Shown: positions 54,194 through 63,647, counted from the stretch's first letter. The stretch is DNA of 64,000 nucleotides from Paraburkholderia hiiakae (GCF_904848665.1 NZ_CAJHCQ010000002.1:496001-560000), one strand, 5' to 3'. Program-made: numbers and translations. The notes: generated by a model not told the origin, from the sequence alone.

Positions 54194-55636
54194 ATGAACC
54201 AGTTCGACAATTACATCGGCGGCCAATGGGTGCGCGGCGCCACGGCCTCCACCAACGTCAATCCGTCCAATCTCGACGACGCGATCGGCGAGTTCGCACA
54301 GGCAGACGACGCGCAGACGCGCGACGCCATTGCCGCCGCGCGCAAAGCCTTTGCGCAGTGGTCGCTTTCGACGCCGCAGCAACGCTTCGATCTGCTCGAC
54401 CAGGTGGGCAGCGTCATTCTCGCGCGCAAGGCCGAGTTGGGCCGCCTGCTCGCGCGCGAAGAGGGCAAAACGCTGCCCGAGGCCATCGGCGAAGTTGGCC
54501 GCGCCGCGCAGATCTTCAAGTACTTTGCCGGCGAGGCGCTGCGCCTTGGTGGCGAGATCGTGCCTTCGGTGCGCCCGGGCATGACCGTCGAGGTGACGCG
54601 CGAGCCGATCGGCGTGATCGGGCTCATTACGCCCTGGAATTTTCCGATCGCCATTCCCGCCTGGAAGATCGCGCCCGCGCTGGCCTATGGCAATACTGTC
54701 GTCATCAAACCCGCCGATCTCGTGCCTGCGAGCACGTGGGAACTCGTAAAGATCATTGCGGAAGCGGGGGCGCCTGCCGGCGTCATCAACCTCGTGATGG
54801 GGCGCGGCTCGGTGGTGGGCGAGGCGATCGTCAGCTCTCCTGATGTCGACGCCGTGAGTTTCACCGGCTCGGTCGCGACGGGCCGCGCGATTGGCGCGAA
54901 GTGCTTTGCAACGGGCAAGAAGTTCCAGTTGGAGATGGGCGGCAAGAATCCCATGGTCGTGCTCGACGACGCCAATCTCGACGTGGCCGTGGAAGCCTGT
55001 ATCAACGGCGCATTCTTCTCCACGGGGCAGCGTTGCACGGCGTCGAGCCGGCTCATCGTGACCGAAGGCATTCACGACCGTTTCATTGAAGCGATGAAGG
55101 CCCGCATGAAGACGCTTAAGACGGGCGACGCGCTGGCGGATGGCACGCATATCGGGCCCGTTGTCGATGATAAGCAGCTTCAGCAGGACGAGCGTTATAT
55201 CGCGATTGCGCGCGAAGAGGGTGGCGAAGTGTACGGCGGCGAGCGTGTTGAAGGCGCCACCCGCGGCTATTTCCTCGCCCCCGCGCTCGTCACCGGCACG
55301 ACTTCGGGAATGCGCATCAACCGCGAAGAGGTGTTCGGCCCTGTTGCCTCGGTCATCAAGGTAAAGGACTATCACGAGGCGCTGGCTGTGGCGAACGACA
55401 CGGAGTTTGGTTTGTCGGCGGGCATCTGCACGACGTCGCTCAGTTATGCCAATCATTTCCGCCGCCATGTGCAGGCCGGCATGGTCATGGTGAATACCGC
55501 AACGGCGGGCGTGGACTATCACGTTCCGTTTGGCGGCCGCAAGGGCTCGAGCTACGGCCCGCGCGAGCAAGGCAGCTATGCGCGCGAGTTCTACACCACG
55601 GTGAAGACGGCGTACGTCAACCCGGGCGCAGTGTGA
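54194..55636 (+). CDS. Aldehyde dehydrogenase, probable alpha-ketoglutarate semialdehyde dehydrogenase
   Basis: 480-residue NAD(P)-dependent aldehyde dehydrogenase. Catalytic Cys281 (TGQRCTAS), general base Glu247 (LEMGGKNP), and TPWNFPIAIPAWKIAPALAYGN for cofactor binding are intact. It ends the operon of dehydratase and FAH-type dehydratase, so the expected step is oxidation of 2,5-dioxopentanoate to 2-oxoglutarate (Weimberg-type pathway). A strong terminator follows. Confidence 0.9.
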   Translation: MNQFDNYIGGQWVRGATASTNVNPSNLDDAIGEFAQADDAQTRDAIAAARKAFAQWSLSTPQQRFDLLDQVGSVILARKAELGRLLAREEGKTLPEAIGEVGRAAQIFKYFAGEALRLGGEIVPSVRPGMTVEVTREPIGVIGLITPWNFPIAIPAWKIAPALAYGNTVVIKPADLVPASTWELVKIIAEAGAPAGVINLVMGRGSVVGEAIVSSPDVDAVSFTGSVATGRAIGAKCFATGKKFQLEMGGKNPMVVLDDANLDVAVEACINGAFFSTGQRCTASSRLIVTEGIHDRFIEAMKARMKTLKTGDALADGTHIGPVVDDKQLQQDERYIAIAREEGGEVYGGERVEGATRGYFLAPALVTGTTSGMRINREEVFGPVASVIKVKDYHEALAVANDTEFGLSAGICTTSLSYANHFRRHVQAGMVMVNTATAGVDYHVPFGGRKGSSYGPREQGSYAREFYTTVKTAYVNPGAV

Positions 55637-55640
55637 TGCC

Positions 55641-55673
55641 GCGCGGGCGGTGCGCAGCAGGCACCGCCCGCGC
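55641..55673. terminator. Strong bidirectional stem-loop terminator
   Basis: Perfect 13-bp stem GCGCGGGCGGTGC / GCACCGCCCGCGC with loop GCAGCAG, filling the 38-base gap between the convergent semialdehyde dehydrogenase and deacylase genes. Confidence 0.85.
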
Positions 55674-55674
55674 A

Positions 55675-56790
55675 TTAATCGGGTAGCAGTGACCCAGTGC
55701 GCCGCGGCGTGGCGCCGGCAACCCACGCCACTTCCATCCCCGCAGTGGCGAAGCGCGTGCGTTGACGCGCGTACAGCATCCCGGTCACAGAACTCGCGAT
55801 CGTGATGACGCGATCGGTCAGCGGATCGACTACATCGGCAATCGGCTGGCCAGCTTCGACCCTTACGCCAACCGGCGTGCGGAACACGAGCACGCCCGAG
55901 GCCGGCGCGATGAGCGATTCGACGCCCGCGAACGGCGTGGCCGCGCATTCGAGCGGGGGCAGTGGCGCGGGCGTGCCCTCGATCACACCGCGATGCGTGA
56001 GGTAGTCGATGATGGCGTTCGCGTCGTGCTCGGCGAAGTCGTAGCTCACGTCCGCCTGGCCGCGCAGTTCGATCGTCACGGAAACCGCCCCGTTGGGAAT
56101 CGGATGGCGGTCGCCATAGTGCTCGCGCAGCGCGGACCAGCAGAAGCTGTGGATCTCGTCGAAGGGATTGCCGTTCGAATTGAGCGCAAAGAGCGATGCT
56201 TTCGCTTCGAGATAGCACGCGAGCGGCTCGACATCGGCCCACAGGTCCGGGTTCGTGTAGAGATGCATCGCGCCTTCGAAGTCGCAATGCAGGTCGAGCA
56301 CGACATCGGCGTCGTATGAAAGGCGCTGGAGCGCGAGACGTTGCGAGCCGAGTTCGGTGGTGGGCGCCTGTTCGTCAAGCGCTTCTCGCATCGCAGCGCG
56401 CGCGGCGAGCAGATTCTGCTGCGCGTCGTCGCCCAGTCGAGGGCCGACACGCGGGAGCACGAGTTCGGCGAGATCGTGGAAGTGGCGGTTGAAGTTGGCC
56501 GCGGTGCCGCTTTCGAAACGGCCGAGCAACTGGCCGAGCAGGCGCTGATTCAGACCGATCGGGTTGGGCACGGGCACGACGACGACCTCGCCGCGCAGCT
56601 TTCCCGCGGCTTCGAGCGAAGCCAGGCGTTTGCGCAGCGCCCAGGCGACCAGCATGCCGGGCAGTTCGTCGGCATGCAAGGAAGACTGAATGTAGATCTT
56701 CTGTGCGCCGCTTGGGCCGTAGTGGAAGCTCGTGAGATGCCGCGCAGTGCCGAGCGCCGGCGAAATTAGCGGATGGGTTTGAGTTTGCAT
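55675..56790 (-). CDS. Succinylglutamate desuccinylase/aspartoacylase-family zinc deacylase
   Basis: 371-residue M14-type zinc hydrolase. SSLHADELPG gives the zinc ligands His and Glu, VVPVPNPIGLNQR and NFNRHFHDL the substrate Arg/Asn, and DVVLDLHCD the third zinc His. The C-terminal part has a lipoyl-like beta-sandwich (APASGVLVFRTPVGVRVEAGQPI) common in this subgroup. It probably removes an acyl group from an amino acid or amide; the neighbouring amino-acid binding protein gene points the same way, though a terminator separates them. Confidence 0.87.
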   Translation of the reverse strand: MQTQTHPLISPALGTARHLTSFHYGPSGAQKIYIQSSLHADELPGMLVAWALRKRLASLEAAGKLRGEVVVVPVPNPIGLNQRLLGQLLGRFESGTAANFNRHFHDLAELVLPRVGPRLGDDAQQNLLAARAAMREALDEQAPTTELGSQRLALQRLSYDADVVLDLHCDFEGAMHLYTNPDLWADVEPLACYLEAKASLFALNSNGNPFDEIHSFCWSALREHYGDRHPIPNGAVSVTIELRGQADVSYDFAEHDANAIIDYLTHRGVIEGTPAPLPPLECAATPFAGVESLIAPASGVLVFRTPVGVRVEAGQPIADVVDPLTDRVITIASSVTGMLYARQRTRFATAGMEVAWVAGATPRRTGSLLPD

Positions 56791-56837
56791 GATGGCGTGA
56801 GCGCGAGGTGAGTTTCCAGCGGCTGAAGAAGGACAAA

Positions 56838-56860
56838 AGGCGCGGGAGTGTCCCGCGCCT
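56838..56860 (-). terminator. Stem-loop terminator of the binding-protein gene
   Basis: Perfect 10-bp stem AGGCGCGGGA / TCCCGCGCCT with a 3-base loop, followed on the minus strand by TTTG. It lies 25 bases after the stop of the amino-acid binding protein gene. Confidence 0.8.
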
Positions 56861-56884
56861 TCGTCATTTGTGTAGTGCTCGCGC

Positions 56885-57661
56885 TTACGAACCGTACACG
56901 TCGAATGCGAAGTAGTGCGATTCGATCTTCTTGTACGTGCCGTCCTTGATCATGTCCGCCAGCGCTTTATCGATCTTGACCTTCAGATCGGCGTCGTCCT
57001 TGCGCAGGCCGATGGCGGCGCCATTGCCGAGTATGCCGTTCGGGTCGCTCAGTTCTCCGCTCGTGAGCGCGAAGCCTGCGCCGCGCGGGGTATTCAGGAA
57101 GCTCAGGTTGGCCTGCACGGCGTCTTGCAGCGCGGCGTCGAGGCGGCCGGAAAGCAGGTCCGCATAGACCTGGTCCTGATCCTGGTAAGGCACGATCTTC
57201 ACGCCGTTGGGCGCCCAACTGGCTTTGGCATAGGCTTCCTGAGTCGTTCCCTGCTCGACGCCAACCGTCTTGCCCTTCAACGAATCCGCCGTGGGCTGGA
57301 GGGTCGAGCCTTTCTTCGCGACGAGACGGGTAGGCGTGTGGAAGACCTTTGACGAGAACGCAATTTGCGCTTCACGCTGCGGCGTCATCGACATCGAGGA
57401 GAGCACGGCGTCGAACTTCTTCGCCTTGAGCGCCGGAATCATGCCGTCGAATTCACTTTCCACCCAGACGCACTTCGCGTTGATGCGCTTGCAGATTTCA
57501 TTGCCGACGTCGATGTCGAAGCCGACCAGCTTGCCGTCCGTGCTTTTCGATTCGAACGGGGGATAACTTGCATCCACGCCGAAGCGGACGGTGGTCCAGT
57601 CCTTCGCGCAGACGGAGGTTGCGACGGCGAGCATCGCAATGCACAGGGCAAACTTCTTCAT
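56885..57661 (-). CDS. Amino-acid ABC transporter substrate-binding protein (ArgT/HisJ type)
   Basis: 258-residue periplasmic protein with signal peptide (MKKFALCIAMLAVATSVCAK) and SBP3 motifs: FGVDASYPPFESKSTDGKLVGFDIDVGNEIC, SSMSMTPQREAQIAFS and GVEQGTTQEAY. These resemble lysine/arginine/ornithine or histidine binding proteins. No permease or ATPase gene lies next to it, so it is an orphan that must use a transporter encoded elsewhere. Confidence 0.9.
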   Translation of the reverse strand: MKKFALCIAMLAVATSVCAKDWTTVRFGVDASYPPFESKSTDGKLVGFDIDVGNEICKRINAKCVWVESEFDGMIPALKAKKFDAVLSSMSMTPQREAQIAFSSKVFHTPTRLVAKKGSTLQPTADSLKGKTVGVEQGTTQEAYAKASWAPNGVKIVPYQDQDQVYADLLSGRLDAALQDAVQANLSFLNTPRGAGFALTSGELSDPNGILGNGAAIGLRKDDADLKVKIDKALADMIKDGTYKKIESHYFAFDVYGS

Positions 57662-58003
57662 TGACGTGGAGTCTCCAGTATGTCTTTCAACGCCGCCATG
57701 ACGGATGCGGCATGGTCAACAGCGTGCTGTCACGTCAGCCGTGTTGTATAGACAAGATAATGAATCTCACATCATGAGACAACTAGGGTTTTTGCTGGCG
57801 GAAGGTGTAAACGCGCTGACATATAGGCGTTGCATGCCGGGGTGAAGGCAGGGAGCGCGTTGTAAGCGCCTATTGACTAGTCAACTTGAAGGGCCAGACA
57901 AAAAGAACTGCTGTCGCGAAGAGGGCACCCGGGAGTTGCACGAGCGCAGGGGCATACGCACGCGTTATGTTGCGCACACAACTATCTGGGTAACGGACGC
58001 GGG
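57662..58003. other. Intergenic region with a small dyad upstream of the binding-protein gene
   Basis: 342 bases without a gene. TCTCA-CATCA-TGAGA (57765-57779) is a perfect 5-bp dyad about 105 bases upstream of the binding-protein start and may be an operator. Confidence 0.4.
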
Positions 58004-58303
58004 TCAATCGTCGTCGTCGCCGTGATGATGTTCCCAGCCGCGATGGTGGCCGTGGTCATGCCAGTGGCGTTCGTCTTCGTCGTGGTCGTAGCGGTAGTAG
58101 CCGTAAGCCGGGGCCGCTTCGTAGACCGCGGCGGGCGGCGCTGCATAAACGACGGGCGGCGGCGCCTCGTACACCGGCTGGGGAGCGGCATAAACCGGAC
58201 CGGGAACGCCGAGATAGACACCGATATCGGCATGGGCGGATGCCGCGCTGCTGACACACGTCCCTGCGAGCCCCGCGAGTAGATAAAACGTCAGGCGATT
58301 CAT
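58004..58303 (-). CDS. Small exported PXPV-like repeat protein with His/Asp-rich tail
   Basis: 99 residues with a signal peptide (cut after ASAHA) and tandem Pro/Val/Tyr/Ala units (VYAAPQPVYEAPPPVVYAAP) of the PXPV type known from Burkholderiaceae. The C-terminal 30 residues are rich in His, Asp and Trp (HDEDERHWHDHGHH, HHHGDDDD), which suggests metal binding. Function not established. Confidence 0.8.
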   Translation of the reverse strand: MNRLTFYLLAGLAGTCVSSAASAHADIGVYLGVPGPVYAAPQPVYEAPPPVVYAAPPAAVYEAAPAYGYYRYDHDEDERHWHDHGHHRGWEHHHGDDDD

Positions 58304-58588
58304 GATGATCTCTATTCCATTGAACGGACGCGGTTGCGATGGAAGCGGATTCTAGTCGCTGAGCTTACGAAAGGAATGCGCAGATTTGTCAATCGTGTAA
58401 CCGGTGGTAAAGCCGCGGGAAAAATAGCTGGCTTAAGGTTCCCATAAGCAAATCAGGTAGAGCGTCATTGAGGGTCGCTTGGGTGTGCTGCTTTAGGGTC
58501 ATTACACGCTTGTGCACCGTGCGGGTTGAATGTGTGTGTCAGTTGCCATTACCCTGTGAAGGCTGTTTGCGCCCAGGACAGGTTTCCC

Positions 58589-60547
58589 ATGCGTGCCGAC
58601 GATCGAACTTCTACGCAAGCTTGCGTGCCCGAATTCCGGAAGGAGGGCGACGTCTGCTCGTTCGGCAACGATGCAATTGCATTGCGCTGGGCACTCGCGG
58701 ATGAACACCTCACCGGCTTCTCGCTGGTCGATTGCGTAGGGGAACGCGCGCTGCCCATCGTCACGCCGTTCGCGCTGACCTTCGCGGACGGCACCACACT
58801 CGGCCCGACCGGAATGCGCGTGCTTGCACCGGTACGGGAAGACGCGCTCGCCGCCAACCCTCAGGCTGCGCGATTGGCCGAACGCGTCGCGGGCCGCCGC
58901 GTGAGTTTCACGCTGGAAGACGCCCAGGGACGCCTGCGGGCGCAATGGAGCGTAGAGCAGCGCGCAGGCGCGCGATATCTGCGTATGAGGCTGGATCTGA
59001 CTGCCCTGCGCCAGGACGAAGCCATCGCCGTCGTTTCGTTGCTACAGGCGCGGGCTGCCGGTGCGCAGGCTAGCAGCGAACGCAAGGGCACGCCGGTCGT
59101 AGCGGGCAACTTCTATCTGGGCTTCGAGCTGCCGCTTGCAACCAGCCACGTGGAAGGGGAAAGCGTCGGCTTTACGCTGCAACGCGCGCTGCCGCTCGAA
59201 AAGAACCGGTCGCTGACTTATTCCGCGGTGGCCGGCGTGGCTCGCGAAGGTCAATTGCGGCGCGATTTCGCCGCATGCCTCGAACAGGAGCGCGGCCGCC
59301 CATATCGTCCGTTTCTGCACTACAACAGCTGGTGGGATATCGGTTACCTCACACCTTATACGCAGGACCAGGCGCTGGAGCGTATCGAAACGATGGGTCG
59401 CGAGTTGCATACCGCGCGCGGCGTGCAGATCGATTCGTTTCTTTTCGACGATGGCTGGGACGACCTCGGCGGCGGCTGGCATTTTAGTCGGGCATTTCCA
59501 CATGGTTTCGTGCCGCTGCGCGACGCCGCAGCACGCTATGGCGGCGCGCCGGGTGTATGGCTGTCTCCCTGGGGCGGCTATTGCGCACCGAAGGACGAAC
59601 GCGTAACGCGCGGCCGCGCCGCCGGCTATGAAATCATCGACAACGGCTTTGCGTTATCGGGGCCGCGGTATTACGAGCGCTTTCATGAAGTCGTGATGAA
59701 CCTGCTCGCGAGAGACGGCGTGAACCATTTCAAGTTCGACGGGACGGGCAACGCGGACAGCGTGTTTCCAGGCAGCCTTTTCGATAGCGACTGGGACGCG
59801 GCGATCCAGCTCATCGGCGACATTCGCGCAGCCAAACCCGAAACCTTCATCAATCTCTCGACAGGTACGCGCCCTTCGCCGTTCTGGCTGCGCTACGTCG
59901 ATGCGATCTGGCGCGGCGGCAACGACGACGGTCAAGCGGGCAGCGGCACGAACCGCGAGCGCTGGATCACCTACCGCGATGCGCAGACGTATCACAACGT
60001 CGTGCAGCGCAGCCTGTTCTTTCCGCTCAATTCGCTCATGCTGCACGGTATTGTCTTTGCACAGTGCAATCCACGTCTGAATGCTTCGGCTGGCGACGAA
60101 TTTGCGCACGAAGTACGGTCGTTCTTCGCAAGCGGTACGCAATTGCAGGAGCTATACGTCACGCCTTCGCTGCTGGGCGAGGACGAGTGGAACGTGCTCG
60201 CGCAAGCCGCCCGATGGGCGCGCGCGAACGGCGACGTATTGCGCGACAGCCATTGGATTGGCGGCGCGCCCGACGAAGCAGCCATCTACGGCTGGGCCGC
60301 GTGGGCGCCGTACAAGGCAATCGTGACGCTGCGCAATCCGCACAACCACGCGCGGCGCTTCGCGCTGGCGCTGCGGCATCAACTGCAACTGCCGGTTGCG
60401 GCGGCAGGGCGATTCCACGCGCGCAGAGTCTGGCCTACAAGCATGACCAGCATTCCAGCAGTGCTGGACGCGGACGTGCCGCTCGAAATTCAGCTCGCCC
60501 CATTCGAAGTGCTCACGCTGGAACTCGTGCCAGGCGGTGGGTGCTAA
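58589..60547 (+). CDS. Clan GH-D glycoside hydrolase (alpha-galactosidase, GH36-like)
   Basis: About 652 residues, no signal peptide, so cytosolic. N-terminal beta-sandwich, then a TIM barrel with FLHYNSWWDIGYLTPYTQDQ, DSFLFDDGWDD, WLSPWGGY and NHFKFDGTGNAD; the Asp in KFDGTG is the likely nucleophile and the Asp in DAIWRGGNDDG the likely acid/base. Such proteins are often misnamed enterotoxin. ATG 58589 is preferred; ATG 58526 is in frame upstream. Convergent with a beta-galactosidase gene whose stop codon overlaps this one. Confidence 0.8.
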   Translation: MRADDRTSTQACVPEFRKEGDVCSFGNDAIALRWALADEHLTGFSLVDCVGERALPIVTPFALTFADGTTLGPTGMRVLAPVREDALAANPQAARLAERVAGRRVSFTLEDAQGRLRAQWSVEQRAGARYLRMRLDLTALRQDEAIAVVSLLQARAAGAQASSERKGTPVVAGNFYLGFELPLATSHVEGESVGFTLQRALPLEKNRSLTYSAVAGVAREGQLRRDFAACLEQERGRPYRPFLHYNSWWDIGYLTPYTQDQALERIETMGRELHTARGVQIDSFLFDDGWDDLGGGWHFSRAFPHGFVPLRDAAARYGGAPGVWLSPWGGYCAPKDERVTRGRAAGYEIIDNGFALSGPRYYERFHEVVMNLLARDGVNHFKFDGTGNADSVFPGSLFDSDWDAAIQLIGDIRAAKPETFINLSTGTRPSPFWLRYVDAIWRGGNDDGQAGSGTNRERWITYRDAQTYHNVVQRSLFFPLNSLMLHGIVFAQCNPRLNASAGDEFAHEVRSFFASGTQLQELYVTPSLLGEDEWNVLAQAARWARANGDVLRDSHWIGGAPDEAAIYGWAAWAPYKAIVTLRNPHNHARRFALALRHQLQLPVAAAGRFHARRVWPTSMTSIPAVLDADVPLEIQLAPFEVLTLELVPGGGC

Positions 60548-62406
60548 TACAACGAATTGGCCAGTGGCACCGGCTTCGACTCGGTCTGGTGCAGGTCGAA
60601 GATCAGCACTTCGTTCTCGCCCTGCGTGAGCCACGGCGCGGGGCAATACAGGCGCCTTTGCGGGCCGATACTCCAGTAGCGCCCGAGATTGCGCCCATTG
60701 ACCCAGACCACGCCCTTGGTCCAGTGGCTCATATCGAGCCAGGTGTCACCGACCTCCTTCAAATCCAGACGCGCCTTGAAAAAGAGCCCGGGTTTAAGCG
60801 GATTCGTGCGGCGCTCCTTCAACCCGGCGATGAACGTTTCATCCATTGGCAGCAAAAAGGCTTCCCAGTCCTTGAGTGACGAGATGGACCCATCGGCGTA
60901 TTGCAACGTTACGGGCTCGAGCAGCCCTTTGCGGTCGACTATCGCCGCCCCGAAGTTGACGCGTCCCATGCCTTCTACCAGGATTTCCAGCGCTCCCGGC
61001 GCGCCAGTCGAAGTGGCGGGAAGCGCGAGCGGTGCGCGATGCGTCACGCGCAACGCCTGTGCATAGTCGCGCGGAATCTGTGCGCGCGAGACGCCACCCG
61101 CATATTGCTCGCCGACGAAAACGGCCGCATAGTCATGAACGCCGCTGATATCCAGCGCACTAGCGGGTTGCGTCTGCAACGTTTTGCGATACAGCATGAA
61201 ACCGAAAGTCTGGCCGTAGTGTTCGAAGGAATGCGGATCGACGCTTAATTCGCGTGGCAGGGGCGCGGGCAGATTGTCCCAGATCGACGCGTAGAGGGTT
61301 GGCGCGAGGGCCGGGACCGAGAGTGTGGCGATGGCATCGGGAATGTCCGGTAGAGGCTCGCTCAGGTAGCGGGCGATGATGTCGCGATACTTGATGTATT
61401 TCGCCGTGGCCGCCCCTTGCTCGTTGATCGGTGCGCCATAGTCGTAGCTGGTGATATCGGGTTGATAGTTGCCCGACTCGTCCACGTTTGCACCGGCATA
61501 AAAATCAAAGCTCGTGCCACCATGAATGACATAGAGATTAAACGACAATTGCGACTGCATGAATTCCGTCAAGATGGCCGAAAGATCGTAATTGAGTCCA
61601 GCGAATATCGGCTCGCCCCAATGCGTGAGCCAGCCCGGGTAGACCTCGCCGGCCATCGCGGGCACGGCGGGAAAGGCGCGCCGCACCGCTGCGATTTGCT
61701 GCGCATTGCCGTTGCTCAACGCAATCGCACCGCCCTTCACTGTGCTGCGATTGCGTTCGAGTTGCCCGAGGCCGTCTTCGGTATAGAACGGCCCCGTTAT
61801 GCCGCCTCGTAGCCAAAGCTGCCTGAGTTCTTCCAGATAAGCGGGATTGCTTGCGTACGATCCGAACTCATTCTCGATCTGGATCATCAGGATCGGGCCG
61901 CCTTCTTCGAGCATCAACGGCTTGATGCGCGGAACCAGCTCGCCGATGTAGCGCGCCACCGCCGCCATGTAACGGGCATCCGTGGCCGAGTCGGTGCGCA
62001 GCTCAATGTCCGGTTCGCTCAGCAAGTAAGCGGGGAGGCCTCCCAGGTCCCACTCGGCGCAAACATAAGGTCCCGGCCGCAACAGTACCCACAGCGCTTC
62101 TTCCTGACACAGGCGGATGAACGCTTCGATATCGCGGTTGCCGTTCTCGAAGTCGAACACACCACTGCGCGACTCGTGATAATTCCACATGATGTACAAC
62201 GCGATGCAATTCATGCCCATCGCTTTGGCCATGCGAATGCGATGCAACCAGTACTCGCGTGGAATGCGCGCGGGATGCATTTCGCCGCTGCGAATCTGGA
62301 GCGGCTCACCGTCGAGCAGGAAGTGCTCGCCGTCGGGGCTGAACGAGAAGGTATGGCTGCGTTCGAGGTTCACAGTGCAATCGCGCCCTTGTATTTGCAG
62401 ACTCAC
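60544..62406 (-). CDS. Beta-galactosidase, GH35 family
   Basis: 620-residue retaining glycosidase without signal peptide. SGEMHPARIPREYWLHRI at the start of the barrel, acid/base Glu180 in IQIENEFGSY and nucleophile Glu254 in AGEVYPGWLTHWGE are intact, and the C-terminal galactose-binding sandwich ends with NGRNLGRYWSIGPQRRLYCP. It would hydrolyse beta-galactosides inside the cell. The stop codon overlaps the convergent GH36-like gene by three bases. Confidence 0.93.
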   Translation of the reverse strand: MSLQIQGRDCTVNLERSHTFSFSPDGEHFLLDGEPLQIRSGEMHPARIPREYWLHRIRMAKAMGMNCIALYIMWNYHESRSGVFDFENGNRDIEAFIRLCQEEALWVLLRPGPYVCAEWDLGGLPAYLLSEPDIELRTDSATDARYMAAVARYIGELVPRIKPLMLEEGGPILMIQIENEFGSYASNPAYLEELRQLWLRGGITGPFYTEDGLGQLERNRSTVKGGAIALSNGNAQQIAAVRRAFPAVPAMAGEVYPGWLTHWGEPIFAGLNYDLSAILTEFMQSQLSFNLYVIHGGTSFDFYAGANVDESGNYQPDITSYDYGAPINEQGAATAKYIKYRDIIARYLSEPLPDIPDAIATLSVPALAPTLYASIWDNLPAPLPRELSVDPHSFEHYGQTFGFMLYRKTLQTQPASALDISGVHDYAAVFVGEQYAGGVSRAQIPRDYAQALRVTHRAPLALPATSTGAPGALEILVEGMGRVNFGAAIVDRKGLLEPVTLQYADGSISSLKDWEAFLLPMDETFIAGLKERRTNPLKPGLFFKARLDLKEVGDTWLDMSHWTKGVVWVNGRNLGRYWSIGPQRRLYCPAPWLTQGENEVLIFDLHQTESKPVPLANSLY

Positions 62407-62529
62407 GCACTATACTTCCACGGCTGATCGTAGAACGCTTAATTCCGCTTAGGCCTATAATTCGGCAAGAATACGCGCAAGTCAGATATGCCGAGCTATG
62501 TAACCGTATTGACGCAGTTACATTCGAAT

Positions 62530-63048
62530 ATGAAAAAGCGTGCTATTTTTCCGATTGCCAGCTCAACGCTTCTCGTCGCGGCGGGAATTTTCTGCATCGT
62601 CTTGTCACTCACGACAAGGTCAATGATTGGAACGCTTTTCATCGCAAGGATGCTGCTGTTCTGCGGCTTCGTGCATGCCTTGAGTCTCTTCACGACGAAA
62701 GACTGGACACTCGCCGTCAGGCGCATTCCACCAGTCGTTGTGCCCGTCCTGGTCGGCATTCTCATTCTGGTCAACGACAGCGCACGGGCGCGTGGTCTTA
62801 CCGTGATGCTGATGATCTTCTTCGTGCTGGACGGCTTCTTCAAGATCATTGCGTCGGTCGGGCAGGACGTGAAGATCAACAATATCGGCATTGTCAGCGC
62901 GGCGCTGTCTTTCCTGCTCGCCATTTTTCTGGCCGCCAATTTCCCGAGCGTGCCGTTACCCTTGCTCGGACTGTTCCTTGGGCTGGATCTCATTTCCATG
63001 GCCGTGGTGCCGTTTGCCGGCCGGGAGCGCAGGCGCGGCCTGATCTGA
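62530..63048 (+). CDS. HdeD-like (DUF308) membrane protein
   Basis: 172 residues, about six membrane helices in pairs, starting MKKRAIFPIASSTLLVAAGI. Pattern fits the DUF308/HdeD family linked to acid and envelope stress. ATG 62530 is preferred to 62488 because the shorter form begins with the first charged residues before helix 1. Another small membrane protein gene follows after 130 bases. Confidence 0.75.
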   Translation: MKKRAIFPIASSTLLVAAGIFCIVLSLTTRSMIGTLFIARMLLFCGFVHALSLFTTKDWTLAVRRIPPVVVPVLVGILILVNDSARARGLTVMLMIFFVLDGFFKIIASVGQDVKINNIGIVSAALSFLLAIFLAANFPSVPLPLLGLFLGLDLISMAVVPFAGRERRRGLI

Positions 63049-63178
63049 CCTGACGAAAGCAAAATTGGCGGCCGCGTCACGTTCGTGCATCACGATTCGC
63101 GCGAGCACGGTGTAGCCCTCGATACCCGTCTCAGCGCACAGTTGCCTTTTCCACACGCAAAACCGACGGAGGCGATTC

Positions 63179-63559
63179 ATGATCTTCGCAAATGGCTTTA
63201 CGTTTTCGAACTTTATTATCGATGCGTTTTCGATATTCATGTTCATTCTGTGGTTCTGGCTGTTCATCACGATCACGAGTGACCTGTTTCGTCGAACCGA
63301 TATATCGGGATTCATGAAGATCATATGGGTGATATTTCTGATTGTTTTGCCCTATATCGGCATATTCGCCTATGTCCTTACGCAAGGCAGAGACATGGCG
63401 CATCGCAACCAGGAGCGGGCGCAGAAGGCGCGCGAAGAACTGCGCCACATCGTGGGCTACAGTGTCGCGGACGAAATCGAGAAGCTGGACAAGCTGAGAA
63501 CGACAGGATCGATTTCAGACGACGAGTACAAGCGCCTTCGCTCGCGGCTCGTCGATTGA
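63179..63559 (+). CDS. Small membrane protein with PLDc_N-like and SHOCT domains
   Basis: 126 residues. Two hydrophobic helices (FIIDAFSIFMFILWFWLFIT and IIWVIFLIVLPYIGIFAYVL) form a phospholipase-D-nuclease N-terminal-like hairpin; then a short charged coil and the C-terminal SHOCT motif (EIEKLDKLRTTGSISDDEYK). A strong Shine-Dalgarno GGAGG precedes the ATG. Function unknown, membrane-associated oligomerisation is likely. Confidence 0.85.
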   Translation: MIFANGFTFSNFIIDAFSIFMFILWFWLFITITSDLFRRTDISGFMKIIWVIFLIVLPYIGIFAYVLTQGRDMAHRNQERAQKAREELRHIVGYSVADEIEKLDKLRTTGSISDDEYKRLRSRLVD

Positions 63560-63610
63560 GGAGGGCGGCAGGCATGCCAACCGCCCATGCATGAATCATG
63601 CAGCAATGGA

Positions 63611-63634
63611 ACGGGCTACGCTTACGTAGCCCGT
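63611..63634. terminator. Bidirectional stem-loop terminator
   Basis: 10-bp stem ACGGGCTACG / CGTAGCCCGT with loop CTTA, between the convergent SHOCT protein and RcnB-like genes. Confidence 0.8.
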
Positions 63635-63647
63635 CTCGTCACCCCAC

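Noticed and set aside
54182..56287. Long minus-strand frame over the aldehyde dehydrogenase
   Set aside because: Antisense to a gene with complete catalytic motifs; composition is His/Arg-rich noise.
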